Shown here: positions 1 through 10,119 of the stretch, piece by piece
Position numbering within the stretch: position 1 is the first letter of the stretch
How the letters are laid out: each line of letters begins with the position of its first letter
NCBI GenBank assembly: GCA_934045075.1
Contig: OW203722.1
Location: 25,821,226 to 25,885,225 of the forward strand
Direction: 5' to 3'
From: Yponomeuta sedellus
Taxonomy: Eukaryota > Arthropoda > Insecta > Lepidoptera > Yponomeutidae
DNA: 64,000 bases
Program-made: the position numbers and the translations under genes
The notes under the pieces: generated by a model
The model's input: only the letters and a program-made list of their open reading frames with translations
Told to the model about the DNA's origin: nothing
Databases searched by the model: none

Positions 1-173
1 CTTTCTTCGATGAGCCACCTAATGAAAATTTTATGATTAAACACTCTATATAACTGTTCAACTATGTAAAATTACTTGGGATTAGTTTGTTACGGTGCGA
101 AGATTGGAAACGTTCGGGGTGTAAAATTGTATTTATACTTACTTGATGGGTTTCTTCACCAGATGATGTGAAA

Positions 174-262
174 TTAGATAGATAGAGAATACTTTATTTT
201 ACATGAAAAAGGAAATCACACATACATTAATTTCTTACTGACGGCGGCATTATCACTAAAAA
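174..262 (-). repeat. LINE-T1 3' tail fragment
   Basis: Reading the minus strand, the segment ends in AATAAAGTATTCTC followed by a TATC run and contains a degenerate GCCGCC/TACCTC-like body, as in the other LINE-T1 tails. Only the 3' tail is present, as expected for a 5'-truncated LINE insertion. Edges are approximate. Confidence 0.45.
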
Positions 263-280
263 TTGTTGTCACTAAAAGTG

Positions 281-607
281 TTTTAAAAACCTATTTAGAG
301 GCTCAAAATTCCACCCATGCCGGGATTCGAATCCGCGACCTCTGGCTATCCGTGCCAGCGCTCTATCCAACTGAGCTAATGGGCGACTCACCGGCATCAG
401 TGAAATTTCGAACCTCTTTACACTATTCTCTGTATTACGTACAGGCAGCGGCATCTGGCTGAAGTCGATTGCATCAGACCGACTACCTACTTTGCAGTTA
501 GGTTTTTACATCGGAATGATATCGCTGTACCCACGTGATTATACTATTTTTATTTTTAATGCACTAACCCGTGCTAAGGACAATTTTAAAAACCTATTTA
601 CAGGCTA
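281..607 (-). repeat. SINE-A copy
   Basis: On the minus strand a tRNA-like head (GCCCATTAGCTCAGTTGG, then GGTTCGAATCCCGGC as B box) is followed by the family tail TAGCCTCTAAATAGGTTTTT. About 150-190 bases that recur in the copies near 3.6-3.9 and 43.7 kb precede the head, so the tRNA-like part is internal. The anticodon loop has C at position 33 instead of T, so this is a retroposed head, not a tRNA gene. Confidence 0.6.
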
Positions 608-900
608 AATGTTGTTAGGATTTCTCATGTTCACTTTTAGATAAAAACGTATGATAAAACAAGTTATGGTTTTTTTCCATTGGTGGCGATAGTTGTCACA
701 CCGAAGCACCTTAAAATTGTACGGTGAAATGGCAGATACTTACATAAAAACTAACAGAATACAAGGAAATACATGTGTATTTATCTTTCTTGTATTCAAA
801 ATAACTCTATAAGCTTTGTAATATTGCTTCACCGCTACAGTGAATTTGCTGATTAACGTGTATGATGCGTGTGCATCGACCAACATGCAAGAATAAACAT
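608..900. other. AT-rich stretch, nothing recognised
   Basis: No coding frame, structured RNA or repeat shared with the rest of the window was recognised here. Confidence 0.3.
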
Positions 901-915
901 TAATCTATTCGAAAT

Positions 916-1300
916 ATGTGTGGTATTACTTTAAATGGCACGATACGCAATAGTCTGATTAGAGAATGTTGTGGACTGATGGATGAGGATTTAGTGAATA
1001 GAATCTGAAAGGAATGTTGCGTTGTTTTGGACATGTGGAGAGGACGAAAAAAAAACGAAACAAATATAATATTTCGAATGAGAGTGGAAGGGCCGGTAAA
1101 GGACGTCCCAGGCAGACATACGTCGACCAAATAGGGGATGTATTAGCGAAGGGGAAGAATAAAAGTGGCCGGAATCGGCGTGCGTGCATGCAACGACTTA
1201 TGAATGTTGAAGAAGCGAAGGTGAACTATCAGGATCGTGGCAAGTGGCAGTCCCTCTGCCTACCCCTCTAGGATACAGGCATGAGGTTATGTTTTGTTAG
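916..1300 (+). pseudogene. RTE-1 LINE, C-terminal ORF fragment
   Basis: A frame starting MCGITLNGTIRN at 916 runs to a TGA just before 1014. The frame then shifts and continues from 1014 with LRCFGHVER, GKGRPRQTYVDQIGDVL and RRACMQRLMNVEEAK, ending near 1271. This is the conserved C-terminal tail of a lepidopteran RTE-like LINE (endonuclease/reverse transcriptase protein). The frameshift, the stop and the missing upstream domains make it a dead 5'-truncated copy. After the stop comes the family 3' end ATACAGGCATGAGGTTATG. Confidence 0.7.
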
Positions 1301-1529
1301 TATATTCTTACAAAATTAGGGAAAAACCCAGAACTACGGCCAGACATACGGACAGCACTCTTCTCTAACTTGGTTATTCGTGTGCCAACAACGACTTTGA
1401 ATTTAGAAAGAAAAGAAATAAAGACATTACGAGTACCTACAATAACAAAACACATCACAGAAAAAAATTTAACAAGTAATTGACATGATACGGGCAACAG
1501 AAATAATTGAAATTACATCATCACATCAC

Positions 1530-1700
1530 TTCACGCTAATATTATAAATGCGAAAGTTTCTGAGAGTGTATGTTTGTTACTTCTTTACGTCTAAACGGCT
1601 GGGGCGATTTTAATAAAATTTGGTATGGAGTTAGCTGACACCTGGATTAATACATACGGGAAAATGTCTTTTACAGTTAATACACAATTTATTTTCCCTA
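1530..1700 (+). repeat. Helitron-like 5' fragment
   Basis: The motif ATAAATGCGAAAGTTTCTGA, followed by GTATGTTTGTTACTTCTTTA, matches the 5' part of the complete Helitron at 51154-51833 (minus strand). No CTAG 3' end was identified downstream, so this is a fragment. Confidence 0.4.
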
Positions 1701-1774
1701 ATAAATCACGGGCAACTAGTACACAATAAACGAAACAAAAAAACATAGATTGGGGTGGGTCTAAATAGCCCCAA

Positions 1775-1848
1775 AAGGCTGCTAACTCAGTATTGTGCTG
1801 AGTTAATGAGCCCTGAGCGCTGATTTTCACTCAGTGCACTCGCTAATC
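1775..1848 (-). repeat. CTGAG-rich repeat family, copy 1
   Basis: The minus strand reads CACTGAGTGAAAATCAGCGC and then CTCAGCACAATACTGAGTTA. This is the same order of motifs as at 46128-46216, with related copies at 41436-41512 and 49712-49768. The short CTGAG/CTCAG elements can pair with each other. No function is known to me. Confidence 0.4.
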
Positions 1849-2008
1849 TATAATAGTAGTACGGAGTTATTTGAAAGGAATTCAAATAAATGAATAGTAT
1901 ACGTAATTATGACAAACAATGAAGTAAAAGTATCGTTTTACATACTATTAATTTTGCCAAATAAAGACAAATGAAATGCCTAGCATGGACTTCTATATTA
2001 TAGAAAAT

Positions 2009-2058
2009 CGCATGTTGGATTCAACATGCGTAGGGATCCAACATCCCTACGCATGTTG
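2009..2058. repeat. Nested perfect hairpins
   Basis: CAACATGCGTAGGGAT at 2022-2037 is followed after 5 bases by its exact reverse complement at 2043-2058. The left arm also pairs with CGCATGTTG at 2009-2017. Two alternative short-loop hairpins therefore share one arm. Confidence 0.75.
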
Positions 2059-2357
2059 GATCTTCAACCCCTCGTGAGACTCGGGAACTCGTCCCTACGC
2101 ATTTCACGCAACTTTCGGCAAACAAATATGAATCTTGGACGATAAATTAAGAAGCACAAACAACAAACTTCTCCGGATAATTACAACGCAGGGGTGTCCA
2201 TTCACTTGTACTTTCATTATTATTGGGGCGCGTGCTCGTTGTCTGACGGTATTGGGCAGTCTTGCATGTCCGGAGCTTCGAAACAATGAAAAATTTAAAA
2301 ATGCTTTAGAGCCCTATAGACAATAAATTGGTATTTTGTGTACCTATTAACTAGATA

Positions 2358-2549
2358 TCTTCTATAATATAAAAATGAATCGCTGAATGTGTTGGTAAGC
2401 GCAAATCTCGAGGACAGCTGAACTGATTTCGCTGATTCTTTTTTTAGAATATCCCTTGAAGTACAAGGAAGGTTCTTACGAAGAGAAAAATTAAAAAAAA
2501 AACAAAAAGAACGACTGTTTGGCGGTACAAAGTTCGCTGGGTCAGCTAG
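2358..2549 (+). mobile_element. Short non-autonomous Helitron
   Basis: The element starts TC after an A and ends CTAG before a T, the Helitron signature (5'-TC...CTAG-3' inserted between A and T). Its body, with AAAAATGAATCGCTGAATGT near the start and GTTCGCTGGGTCAGCTAG at the end, matches a second copy at 56891-57063 on the other strand. There is no coding capacity, so mobilisation would need an autonomous Helitron elsewhere. Confidence 0.6.
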
Positions 2550-3081
2550 TTTCACATAAAAGTTTAATTCAATGCATCTACATCTTTGCACCTTTGCATC
2601 TACGTAATGAGATGATTTATACAGCGTCCAGTGGCATCTTTACTCACACTAAATGGGTGAAGGGGCCACTCAGAATCTGTTGTGTCTGGGACTTGGTTTA
2701 TTTTTTTTTATTCAATAGGCACACCTTTTTTGTACCTATGCGTATCGCCATCTGTTAACAAATTGTAAAAACACAATGAAGCGGGATATCACACGTCACC
2801 ATCATCAAGTGTTCTCTATCTAGCTCACACGAGTCACTGCATGCGTTTGCGCATGCGTATTATAGATTTTAAAAAGAAATCTGTGACCCTCCCCGCGGTC
2901 ATACCGGCTCTGTCAGCCCGTTTTCCAGCCTTCTCTAATCGCGGCACAACAAGAAAATTTTAATTGTGCAGAATTCATCGACGCATCAACCCCGCGTGGT
3001 ACATAACATAGAATCTGCAATTGCTGCATCCTATCACACTATCGATTTGTGAGCAATTTGACGTAAAACAAAGCGACGTAC
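2550..3081. other. Unassigned sequence
   Basis: No gene is recognised. About 40 bases around 2597-2640 recur near 32231-32270 (common core CATCTACGTAATGAGA), so part of the stretch belongs to a dispersed repeat. Confidence 0.3.
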
Positions 3082-3363
3082 AGTCTGTTAGCTTTAAGAA
3101 TTTCAGAGTCAGTATGATTATTGTTGTATTTCTCTTGATGCAAGTGTGTTTTAATTGCAATTGAGCGTTAATCTTTATCTTACCCAAATATTCTAATGTG
3201 TTTTTTGTGTAATGAGTTTTCTTTTTTTTTGTGTTTAGTGTTAATTTCATCCAAATGCTTCAATGTGGTTTTGTATATGAATAAAGCATTATCTTATCTT
3301 ATAATATACCGAAAACTGAAGCCTACTCTAGAGCCCGAGGTATATTCTAAAAGCTAACAGACT
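3082..3363. mobile_element. MITE-B copy 1 (terminal inverted repeats)
   Basis: The left end AGTCTGTTAGCTTTAAGAA is mirrored at the right end by TTCTAAAAGCTAACAGACT, and the same termini bound 35009-35231. GTAC stands on both sides (3078-3081 and 3364-3367), which may be a 4-bp target duplication or part of the inverted repeat. It is non-coding and probably mobilised by a DNA transposase that is not in this window. Confidence 0.6.
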
Positions 3364-3604
3364 GTACAGTGTCGTCGCGATTATCACCGTTGACGCCATT
3401 TTGCACAAACACGTTCGACACTTCGCTCAATTCGTTCGATCGATCCGTTAATAGGATTCACAGTAGTTTTTTTTTCGCTTACCTGAAAATGCTGTTTGTT
3501 AACCACATAAAGCATAATAAAATAATGAATGCAACAAAATTTTAAATAAGGAATACAAACATAAATCATAATAATACTCATAACGTAAGTGATGCAATAT
3601 ACTT

Positions 3605-4160
3605 ACTTCAGCCAGATGTCGCTGCCTGTACGTAATACAGAGAATAGTGTAAAGAGGTTCGAAATTTCACTGATGCCGGTGAGTCGCCCATTGGCTCAGT
3701 TGGATAGAGCGCTGGCACGGATAGGCAGAGATCGCGGGTTCGAATCCCGGCATGGGTGGAATTTTTAGCCTCTAAGTAGGTTTTTAATTTGTCCTTATAA
3801 TCATGTGGGTACAGCGATATCATTCCGAAGTAAAACCTAACTGCAAAGTATGTCCTCGGGGCTGTAAGTGATGCAAATTACTTCAGCCAGATGTCGCTGC
3901 CTGTACGTAATACAGAGAATAGTGTAAAGAGGTTCGAAATTTCACTGATGCCGGTGAGTCGCCCCATTAGCTCAGTTGGATAGAGCGCTGGCACGGATAG
4001 CCAGAGGTCGCGGGTTCGAATCCCGGCATGGGTGGAATTTTTTGCCTCTAAAAATTCCACCTCAGCTGATGGGCGACTTACCGGCATCAGTGAAATTTCG
4101 AACCTCTTTACAATACTCTCCGTATTAAATAGGTTTTTTAAAATTGTCCTTAGCACGGTT
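3605..4160 (+). repeat. Two tandem SINE-A copies plus an inverted piece
   Basis: Two tRNA-like heads lie head to tail (about 3683-3757 and 3960-4035), each preceded by the same roughly 100-base leader (CAGCCAGATGTCGCTGCCTG...). From about 4050 the leader and tail sequences return in the opposite orientation. Both heads keep A- and B-box-like sequences that could act as internal RNA polymerase III promoters. Confidence 0.6.
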
Positions 4161-4620
4161 TAGTGCATTAAAAATAAAAATAGTATAATACTCATAATGT
4201 GAACTTTTTGGCATTACGTGGCCCTATGCGGACGAGCTGCAACAGCCCAAAAAGGCTGTGTGCCAGTTACAAATTCCCGCTTTGATTGGTTATTTTACTC
4301 TTTAGCTCTTAGATACGAAATATCGTATCGCACGCGGCAACGTCAACGCGTCGCAGTACCAGGAATGAAGTTCCACAGTCGCACGTGGCTCTAATGACTC
4401 TCTCAAACTGTTTGATTTAGACTCGCAACAATTGTGTTTATGACTGTACTGTCACACAGGAACAATAACGTGGAAGAACTGCATCTTACGGATTAGAATC
4501 CGAAAATTGTATAGTCTATTGGGCTAGAAGAATAAATCTACAGTATTATTTATTAAAATGCAATTCCTCTCAAACACGCCTGAGAGGCAGTTTAAACATT
4601 CCGTAGTTCCGTCTTTCCTT
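4161..4620. other. Unassigned sequence
   Basis: No gene or repeat shared with the rest of the window was recognised. Confidence 0.3.
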
Positions 4621-4623
4621 TTG

Positions 4624-4930
4624 GTATCAACCCTTTGTATGTTCCTGCATTGCAGGAGGGTTAGGCCATACTACACCACAGGGGCCAAGTCCGGGTTGGT
4701 GGAGGATTTTAAGGCAGAGGCGGGCCTTACTATCAGAATTTATCAAGCCGGTTATAAGGCCTCTGACATGGCTTAACGACTGCCTTTACATGACAGCCGG
4801 CACCATTACCGGCACCAGCAGTAGTCGCGGGAGGGTCACCCATCCTGCACCTGACCGCGCCTGCTGTTGCTTATCTCAAGTGATTGATTCCAATCACTCG
4901 GTTCGATTAGGCCACGAGCGCACTTGACTA
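4624..4930 (-). repeat. SINE-5S copy, near full length
   Basis: On the minus strand it starts GTGGCCTAATCGAACCGAG, carries a 5S-like segment (AAGCAACAGCAGGCGCGGTC, then GGATGGGTGACC, like the 5S rRNA internal control region), the family body, and ends near GGTTGATACC. About 60 bases of the body are lost around 4795-4830. Confidence 0.65.
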
Positions 4931-4934
4931 ATAT

Positions 4935-5447
4935 GGTACCTTAAAAAAAATGTTGACCCCTAGATAAATGCGAAATGAAACAAAATATAGTAGTGTATTA
5001 ACATATCTTTAAGTGCTAAGCTGAACTTTTGTATTGTTCATGTTGTGACAGCGAACACCCGCCCGGACCTCGCTTCCCCCCACCCGCTGGGGCGAGTGAA
5101 AAGTCTACAAGTTAGCTATACAAGTAATGCTCGAACGTTTAGCCTTTTGTATTTTCAGGTGATTTAGTTAATTGCTGCTGTTTATTTAAATTTTATAGAA
5201 AATTTAATATTAGGTAGAATTTTTAGATATTATCTTTCGTGAGTCTCGAGAATCTGCGGGCTAGCATATTGCATCTAACCGCCAATACCCTCCGTTCCTT
5301 TTCTACATCCACACTGTCTGAAAAATCGTCGGTGACCCAGTGATCAACATATTTGAACTGTGTGACTCTTTTCAAAACTATTCCACAGAAAGAGATCGGT
5401 GGTACATCACTTACAACAATTTCTCCTTCTGCAATCTTTCCGATTTA
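4935..5447. other. Unassigned sequence
   Basis: No feature was recognised. A short C-rich patch lies near 5055-5095. Confidence 0.3.
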
Positions 5448-5560
5448 TGGTTGCCTGGAAGAAATTGATATTAGCAATGAGGCCGCCAATTGTACCTCTT
5501 CTTTTGTAACTGTTAATGTCTCTTTAATTATTTTCTGGTGTGTACAATCGTGTGCATATC
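5448..5560 (+). repeat. LINE-T1 tail fragment
   Basis: It contains TTGCCTGGAAGAAATTG, then GAGGCCGCCAATTGTACCTC and TAATTATTTTCTGGTGTG, the ordered landmarks of the LINE-T1 3' end. The final AATAAAGAATATTC is missing. Confidence 0.55.
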
Positions 5561-5674
5561 GTTCACAGGTTCTAATCATTTTTTTGTGAACTGCAATCGA
5601 GGAGCTCAGGTCAGGTCATCTGCATATTGTCAGCCTGTTATTGACAGTTTTACCATCAATACTCCTAGAACACC

Positions 5675-5838
5675 TATCTATTTCTCCACCAGGCAACCTC
5701 AAATCCTCCGATTTGAGGTTGCCTGGAAGAAATTGCTATTAGCACTAATGCCGCCAATGGTATTTTATCTTCTGTATCTGCTGTTTCTGTATCAATTTTC
5801 CGGTAGGTATACAATAAAGAATATTCTTATCTTATCTT
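5675..5838 (+). mobile_element. 5'-truncated LINE-T1 insertion with inverted 5' end
   Basis: AACACC flanks both sides (5669-5674 and 5839-5844). The insert ends in the LINE-T1 tail (ACAATAAAGAATATTC...). Its first part is inverted: CCAGGCAACCTCAAATC (5689-5705) and its exact reverse complement (5710-5726) form a hairpin with a 4-base loop. This fits 5' inversion by twin priming during target-primed reverse transcription (inference). Confidence 0.65.
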
Positions 5839-5997
5839 AACACCCGACCTTGGTGCTGCTGAGCTCAACTATCAGTTTATTCATGAACAAATTGAACAGT
5901 TTAGGGGACGTCAAGCCACCCTGTCTTACTCCGCATTGCAGAATATAATCTTCCGAGAACCTTCCTGCTCGTCTAACCACATTAAATTGGATTTCAT

Positions 5998-6256
5998 TCG
6001 TTATCAACCCTTGTATGTCCCCACTGCTGGGGCACGGGTCTCTTTCTGCATCGCAGGAAGTTTAGGCCATACTCCACCACGGGGGCCAAGTCCGGGTTGG
6101 TGGAGAATTGTAAGACAGTGGCGGGCCTTACTGTCAGAAGTTATCAAGCCGCCCATAAAGCCTTTGACATGGCTTAACGACTGCCATTATATGACAGCCG
6201 GCACCAACGGCTTAACGTGCCTTGCGAAGCACGGAAGCGCTCGGAAAAATGCCACT
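5998..6256 (-). mobile_element. SINE-5S insertion, 5'-truncated
   Basis: It is flanked by an exact 12-bp duplication ATTGGATTTCAT (5986-5997 and 6257-6268). The copy has the SINE-5S body and 3' end but lost the 5S-like head. The long target duplication supports LINE-driven retroposition into the older RT fragment. Confidence 0.75.
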
Positions 6257-6330
6257 ATTGGATTTCATACCAAAGTGATTTGATACCTGAAAAGTGACAC
6301 TAGCTCTCACAGGTATTGGCTTTAATTCTG

Positions 6331-6954
6331 TTAGTGCGTTACACTACAATGACAGATAAATGGAAGGGTCAATGACGGGATTTTTTATACCATTGGCGCC
6401 TAGAAGGTTTCTTACGTGTGCGGGCTTTGATTCGAAGCAGCAATGAAATGAAATCGCCACGCTCGTGCAATTGTCATTGTATTGCAATGCATTTACAAAT
6501 CTAGGGCCAGAATTTGCCACTTGCCAGCACTCTGACAGGTCTCTTTCACTTCACCAACTTTCATCATTAGCTTTTTAACATTATCTTTTATGCAACAAGG
6601 GATTAATAAAAGTAATAACATTATTCTGAAACACACGAAAAAACCGTCAGTTTCTTCTCAAACGGCAAGGAATGGCCGTGCAGCCACGTTTTTTCTTTCA
6701 TTCCATTTTATTAGCTCCCAGTGTCTTCCTCTACAATTCAATATCTTCCCTTTGTTGCTGGTTTTCGCCTTAATAAATGCCGCCGCCTCAATTTCGGGCC
6801 GAATAACGTTGTCACCTCAAAGGAGCTTATAAGGGACTTAAGCCACTCGCGATTTTCCGACTTTTCAACGGCCCGATGCTTTATTTCTCGAGAATTCCTT
6901 CCCTTTTCAGGGTTCCGTGTGAGAGTGCCAACGGGACCATATTAATAAGCTAAC
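6331..6954. other. Unassigned sequence
   Basis: No confident gene. A weak open stretch around 6590-6940 has no recognisable domain, and no other copy was seen in the window. Confidence 0.3.
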
Positions 6955-7007
6955 ATAAGTATATTATTCTTTATTGGACACCAGGATAAAAAACATAAAA
7001 TATTAAC

Positions 7008-7281
7008 AGCGGCGGTAGCCCAGTGGGTAGAACATTGGACTCGGAAGCGAGAGACCCAGGTTCGATGCCCAGTGTAAGTATGTACCAATGACTTTGTTGT
7101 CTAAGTTATCTACATTTGTGAAGTTATAGTAGCAATACTACTCGTTAAGGGTGAAGGAAAACATCGTGAGGAAACCTGAGTATCTGAACTGTTCAAATAT
7201 CGGCGCGCGTAGTAATTAAGCCCATAATCTCTCTCTAAGAGAAGGCTTGTGCCCTACGGTGGGAAGTATATAGGCTATATT
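7008..7281 (+). repeat. SINE-C copy, near complete
   Basis: A tRNA-like head (GCGGTAGCCCAGTGGGTAG, then CCAGGTTCGATGCCC as B box) is followed by the body GGTGAAGGAAAACATCGTGA and a tail with AAGGCTTGTGCCCTACGGTG. Further copies or parts are near 17165, 33196, 50745, 61066 and 61868. The head has no plausible acceptor stem, so it is a SINE rather than a tRNA gene. Confidence 0.65.
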
Positions 7282-7370
7282 AAAAAAAAATGTACAATAG
7301 GAAAAAAACAAACATAATATTTACAAAGCTACAGTATGGCATAATTGGCGGCCTTACGACGACGACTGCC
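7282..7370 (-). repeat. LINE-T1-like tail fragment
   Basis: The plus strand ends in GGCATAATTGGCGGCCTTAC after an A-rich stretch, the mirrored order of LINE-T1 landmarks (GGCCGCCAATT). It follows directly after the SINE-C tail. Confidence 0.4.
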
Positions 7371-8039
7371 TATGTGATCTACGAATCTAAGAAAGACTGA
7401 ATCGAAGATCGAGCGGTATGCGACCTGGGAATAGTCACCCGAATAGGACTTTTTAGTCACGAGCGTAAGTGCTCAGAAAATGCTGCACAATTCACCAACC
7501 ATAGATGCTAAGGCCACTGATTGATTAAGCTTATAGATTGACTCGGTCAATTTCATGACCTAATAAAGGGAATGTATGACTGCCAAATCCGAGGTCATTC
7601 GTTTACTGCAGACCGCCATATGATTTGTACAAATGGCTTTAGTCAGGCGTTAGCCTAGTTTTAGATACAATTCTATGTTTGTTATGTCACCAGACAAGTC
7701 AATGTATTGTGTGGAAGTTAATATTGAATATATTTTGGACAGAAACCAGATTTGGTAGCCAGATGAAAGTATAACGGGATTTTTGGTAAGTTCCCAAAAA
7801 AATACCTATAGAAATCAATATAAAGCGGTTCTCACAAAAAAAAAGTTTAACGTTTTATTTGACTTGTTTTGGCTTTAACGTAGTACAAGTATGACTTGGT
7901 GCGATTAGGATTATGGTGCAGTCTTTATAATATAACAGCAAATAATAATAGCCTGACTAGTTGTACCTATCTACTTTCCACTAAGGATCCCAAAGTGAAT
8001 GACCAAAAAGACAGTTTTGTTCGAAACATAATAATATTA
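7371..8039. other. Unassigned sequence
   Basis: No gene or shared repeat was recognised. Confidence 0.3.
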
Positions 8040-8475
8040 ATTAAAACTGTTATTGTACGGATTTCACTCGTTTATTATAATTAAAACTGTTTTTACACGG
8101 ATTTATGCTCGTTTATAACATTTTTACAATTTTCCAACGTTTCGGCACTTATTCAGGTGCCGTGGTCCCGGATGACTGAGGTGACAGGCGTCTTTTAGAA
8201 AGCATTAACGGTTAGTTTACTACCCTCGGCAAAAATTACAAAAGTTAATTATGAAGTTACGTTCCAAAATAGGCAAACCAATTATTTTTATATAAAGTCA
8301 ACAATATTGATTATTATTCGTTTATTATATTTTTACAATTTTTCGACGTTTCGGCACTTTTACAGGTGCCGTGGTCTCGGTCATCCGAGACCATTGTGCT
8401 CATCTGAAATTGTAAAAATATAATAAACGAGTGAAATCCGTATAAAAACATTTTTAATTATGTCTAGTGCTCGTG
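8040..8475 (-). mobile_element. Penelope-like element ends, two head-to-head pieces
   Basis: The first piece (8040-8300) reads on the minus strand as ACGTTGGAAAATTGTAAAAA followed by AAACGAGCATAAATCCG, the same end that flanks the GIY-YIG fragment at 54230-55060. The second piece (8310-8475) contains this end in both orientations, around a CATCCGAGACC inversion. No ORF remains. Confidence 0.5.
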
Positions 8476-8559
8476 TTAACCTTATTAAATACTATAATAA
8501 TATTACTTTTACAGCCGGACCCTCGGACCGCTAAATACATAATATTATTTATTATTAAT

Positions 8560-8725
8560 ACGTTTATTGCACATAAGTAAAAAAAATACTATGGCAATGT
8601 GGCGGACTTAATGCTATAAGCATTTTCTACCAGTGAACCGTAAATATTATTATATTTATGGTCGTACGGAACCCTCGGTTTGCGAGTTCGACCCACACTT
8701 GGCCGGTTTTATACGTTTTGAACTT
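8560..8725 (-). repeat. LINE-T2 tail plus another repeat end
   Basis: On the minus strand 8560-8635 reads GCTTATAGCATTAAGTCCGC ... CAATAAACGTATTAAT, a LINE-T2 tail. From 8655 the plus strand has GGAACCCTCGGTTTGCGAG and CACTTGGCCGGTTTT, a tail motif I associate with dispersed lepidopteran repeats. Confidence 0.4.
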
Positions 8726-9254
8726 TGCAGTTCGCCGTAAATCAGGTGCGTGAATGAATTTTTAGGGCTTTTTGTCGGTTATTGCTTTTGGAATAAGCAT
8801 TTACCTATAGAAGTTGTTACTTGTCTTACTAAATAATGAAACGTATTTCTATCTTTATAAAGATTATTGAAATATCGAATTGATTGCATAAATCTCAAGA
8901 CTTAAGTATTGTAGCATTGTAGGTCTCAGTATAGCGATGTGATCAGGCAATCATTCCAATTAATTGTACAAACATTGTTATATTTCATGTCATATGATGT
9001 ATACGTTCCATTGGGTGCACATCAGACAGTTATGTAAAACTTTAATTTCGTACCCTATTTGTGTAGCCCTGCCTACATGCATCGTACCTAAATAAATAAA
9101 ATAAATTAGAAATCACATTCGAAATAGTATTAATTTCACCTTGACGTACAGACAACCAAGCGATCTTTGAAGAATTCTCCGTTCTTCCTTATGAGGTATA
9201 GTACCCTAAAAACAATCGAAAATAATCCTAAAGAAAAGTATACAGGAACAGTAT
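8726..9254. other. Unassigned sequence
   Basis: No gene recognised. A short (AAAT)n-type stretch lies near 9090. Confidence 0.3.
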
Positions 9255-9325
9255 TCTATTCTTTTCTAGGATTAGGAGGCGGATTATTAGGAGGAGGAGG
9301 ATTAGGAGGATACGAGAACGGAAAC
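9255..9325. repeat. GGA/GGATTA-type minisatellite
   Basis: GGATTAGGAGG-like units repeat imperfectly for about 60 bases. One frame reads as a glycine/leucine-rich run, but it joins an RTE tail downstream and has no domain, so I treat it as low-complexity DNA. Confidence 0.5.
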
Positions 9326-9417
9326 AGTACGAGAATCGCCATTCTTTTTAATTCATATCTAGCTTTAGCTATTCCAAGAGCTATTTCAGATTTTAACCTA
9401 TTTTATTTAAATCTGGC

Positions 9418-9570
9418 GGACATATTATGTCGACCAAATAGAGGATGTATTAGCAAAGGGGAAGATAAAAAGTACCCGGAACCGGCGTGCGTGAATGCAA
9501 CGACTTACGAACGTTGACAGTTCCTGGTCTCTGCCTACCCCTTTGTGGTACAAGCGTGAGGTTATGTATG
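9418..9570 (+). pseudogene. RTE-1 LINE 3' fragment
   Basis: It contains TCGACCAAATAGAGGATGTA and GGAACCGGCGTGCGTG, then CTCTGCCTACCCCTTTGTGG and GAGGTTATGTATGTATGTA, the C-terminal coding part and 3' end of RTE-1. The MNVDEAK-coding piece is deleted. Confidence 0.6.
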
Positions 9571-9754
9571 TATGTAACCTATTTTATGTGTAACAACATT
9601 TGTGTATCGAATCTTCTGCTTTTATAATGTTGACTCTTCACATGGCTATTCGTATTATTTGCCAACGATTTATATTATATACTACAATGCAAATTTTACA
9701 AAATCAGTGCTAATTCGTCAGAAAACCCGGCGATGGATGCTTCATATTCTGTAC

Positions 9755-9925
9755 TGTAATACAGAGAATATTGTAAGGAGGTTCGAAATTTCGCTGATGC
9801 CGGTGAGTCGCCCTTTAGCTCAGTTGGAAAAAGCGCTGCACGGATAGCCAGAGGTTGCGGGTTCGAATCCCGGCTTGGGTGGAATTTTTAGCCTCTAAAT
9901 AGGTTTTTAAAATTGCTTCATATTT
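9755..9925 (+). repeat. SINE-A copy
   Basis: It has the leader AATACAGAGAATATTGTAAG, head GCCCTTTAGCTCAGTTGG, B box GGTTCGAATCCCGGC and tail TAGCCTCTAAATAGG. Confidence 0.6.
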
Positions 9926-10119
9926 GCCAAAAAAGCAAATACGTGTTGCTTAAGTGTGGAGCCGGCTCAACATTAGTACGATTTTGCTTGCTCCTCTACA
10001 GAATTCAAAAAACATTGGCGGGGCGCGTCAATAAACAAAAGAGCGACACCGGATCGTATAGTCCGAGCACCGACCGTCGCAAATTCTGCTCAATGTTCTG
10101 TTACGATACTGGCCCTAGA

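Larger units (their letters stand above)
5577..6330 (-). pseudogene. Non-LTR reverse-transcriptase fragment with two insertions
   Basis: On the minus strand, pieces translate to SLWYEIQFNVVRRAG, then GVRQGGLTSPKLFNLFMN and, after an interruption, SIDGKTVNN with a decayed YADD region and LSSSIA. GVRQGGLTSP...LFNL is the conserved reverse-transcriptase block before the YADD active site. The fragment is split by a SINE-5S (5998-6256) and a LINE-T1 piece (5675-5838); both have target duplications, and removing them restores the order of the RT motifs. No open ORF remains. Confidence 0.65.

Noticed and set aside
2135..2326. Possible LINE fragment (frame with NNKLLRIITT)
   Set aside because: The similarity to LINE C-terminal regions was too weak to support by eye, and no second landmark was found.
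3683..3757. tRNA gene candidates with GCCCATTAGCTCAG heads
   Set aside because: The cloverleaf is partial (a mismatched acceptor pair, C instead of T at position 33, always the same flanking leader and tail), and there are about ten dispersed copies. They are SINE-A heads.
5936..6283. A 115-residue frame on the plus strand
   Set aside because: It is the shadow of the SINE-5S insertion; similar frames appear in other SINE-5S copies (47905, 56069, 57674).
9167..9517. A 116-residue frame with a glycine-rich stretch
   Set aside because: It joins a GGATTA minisatellite to a degenerate RTE-1 end; there is no domain and no signal of a real protein.
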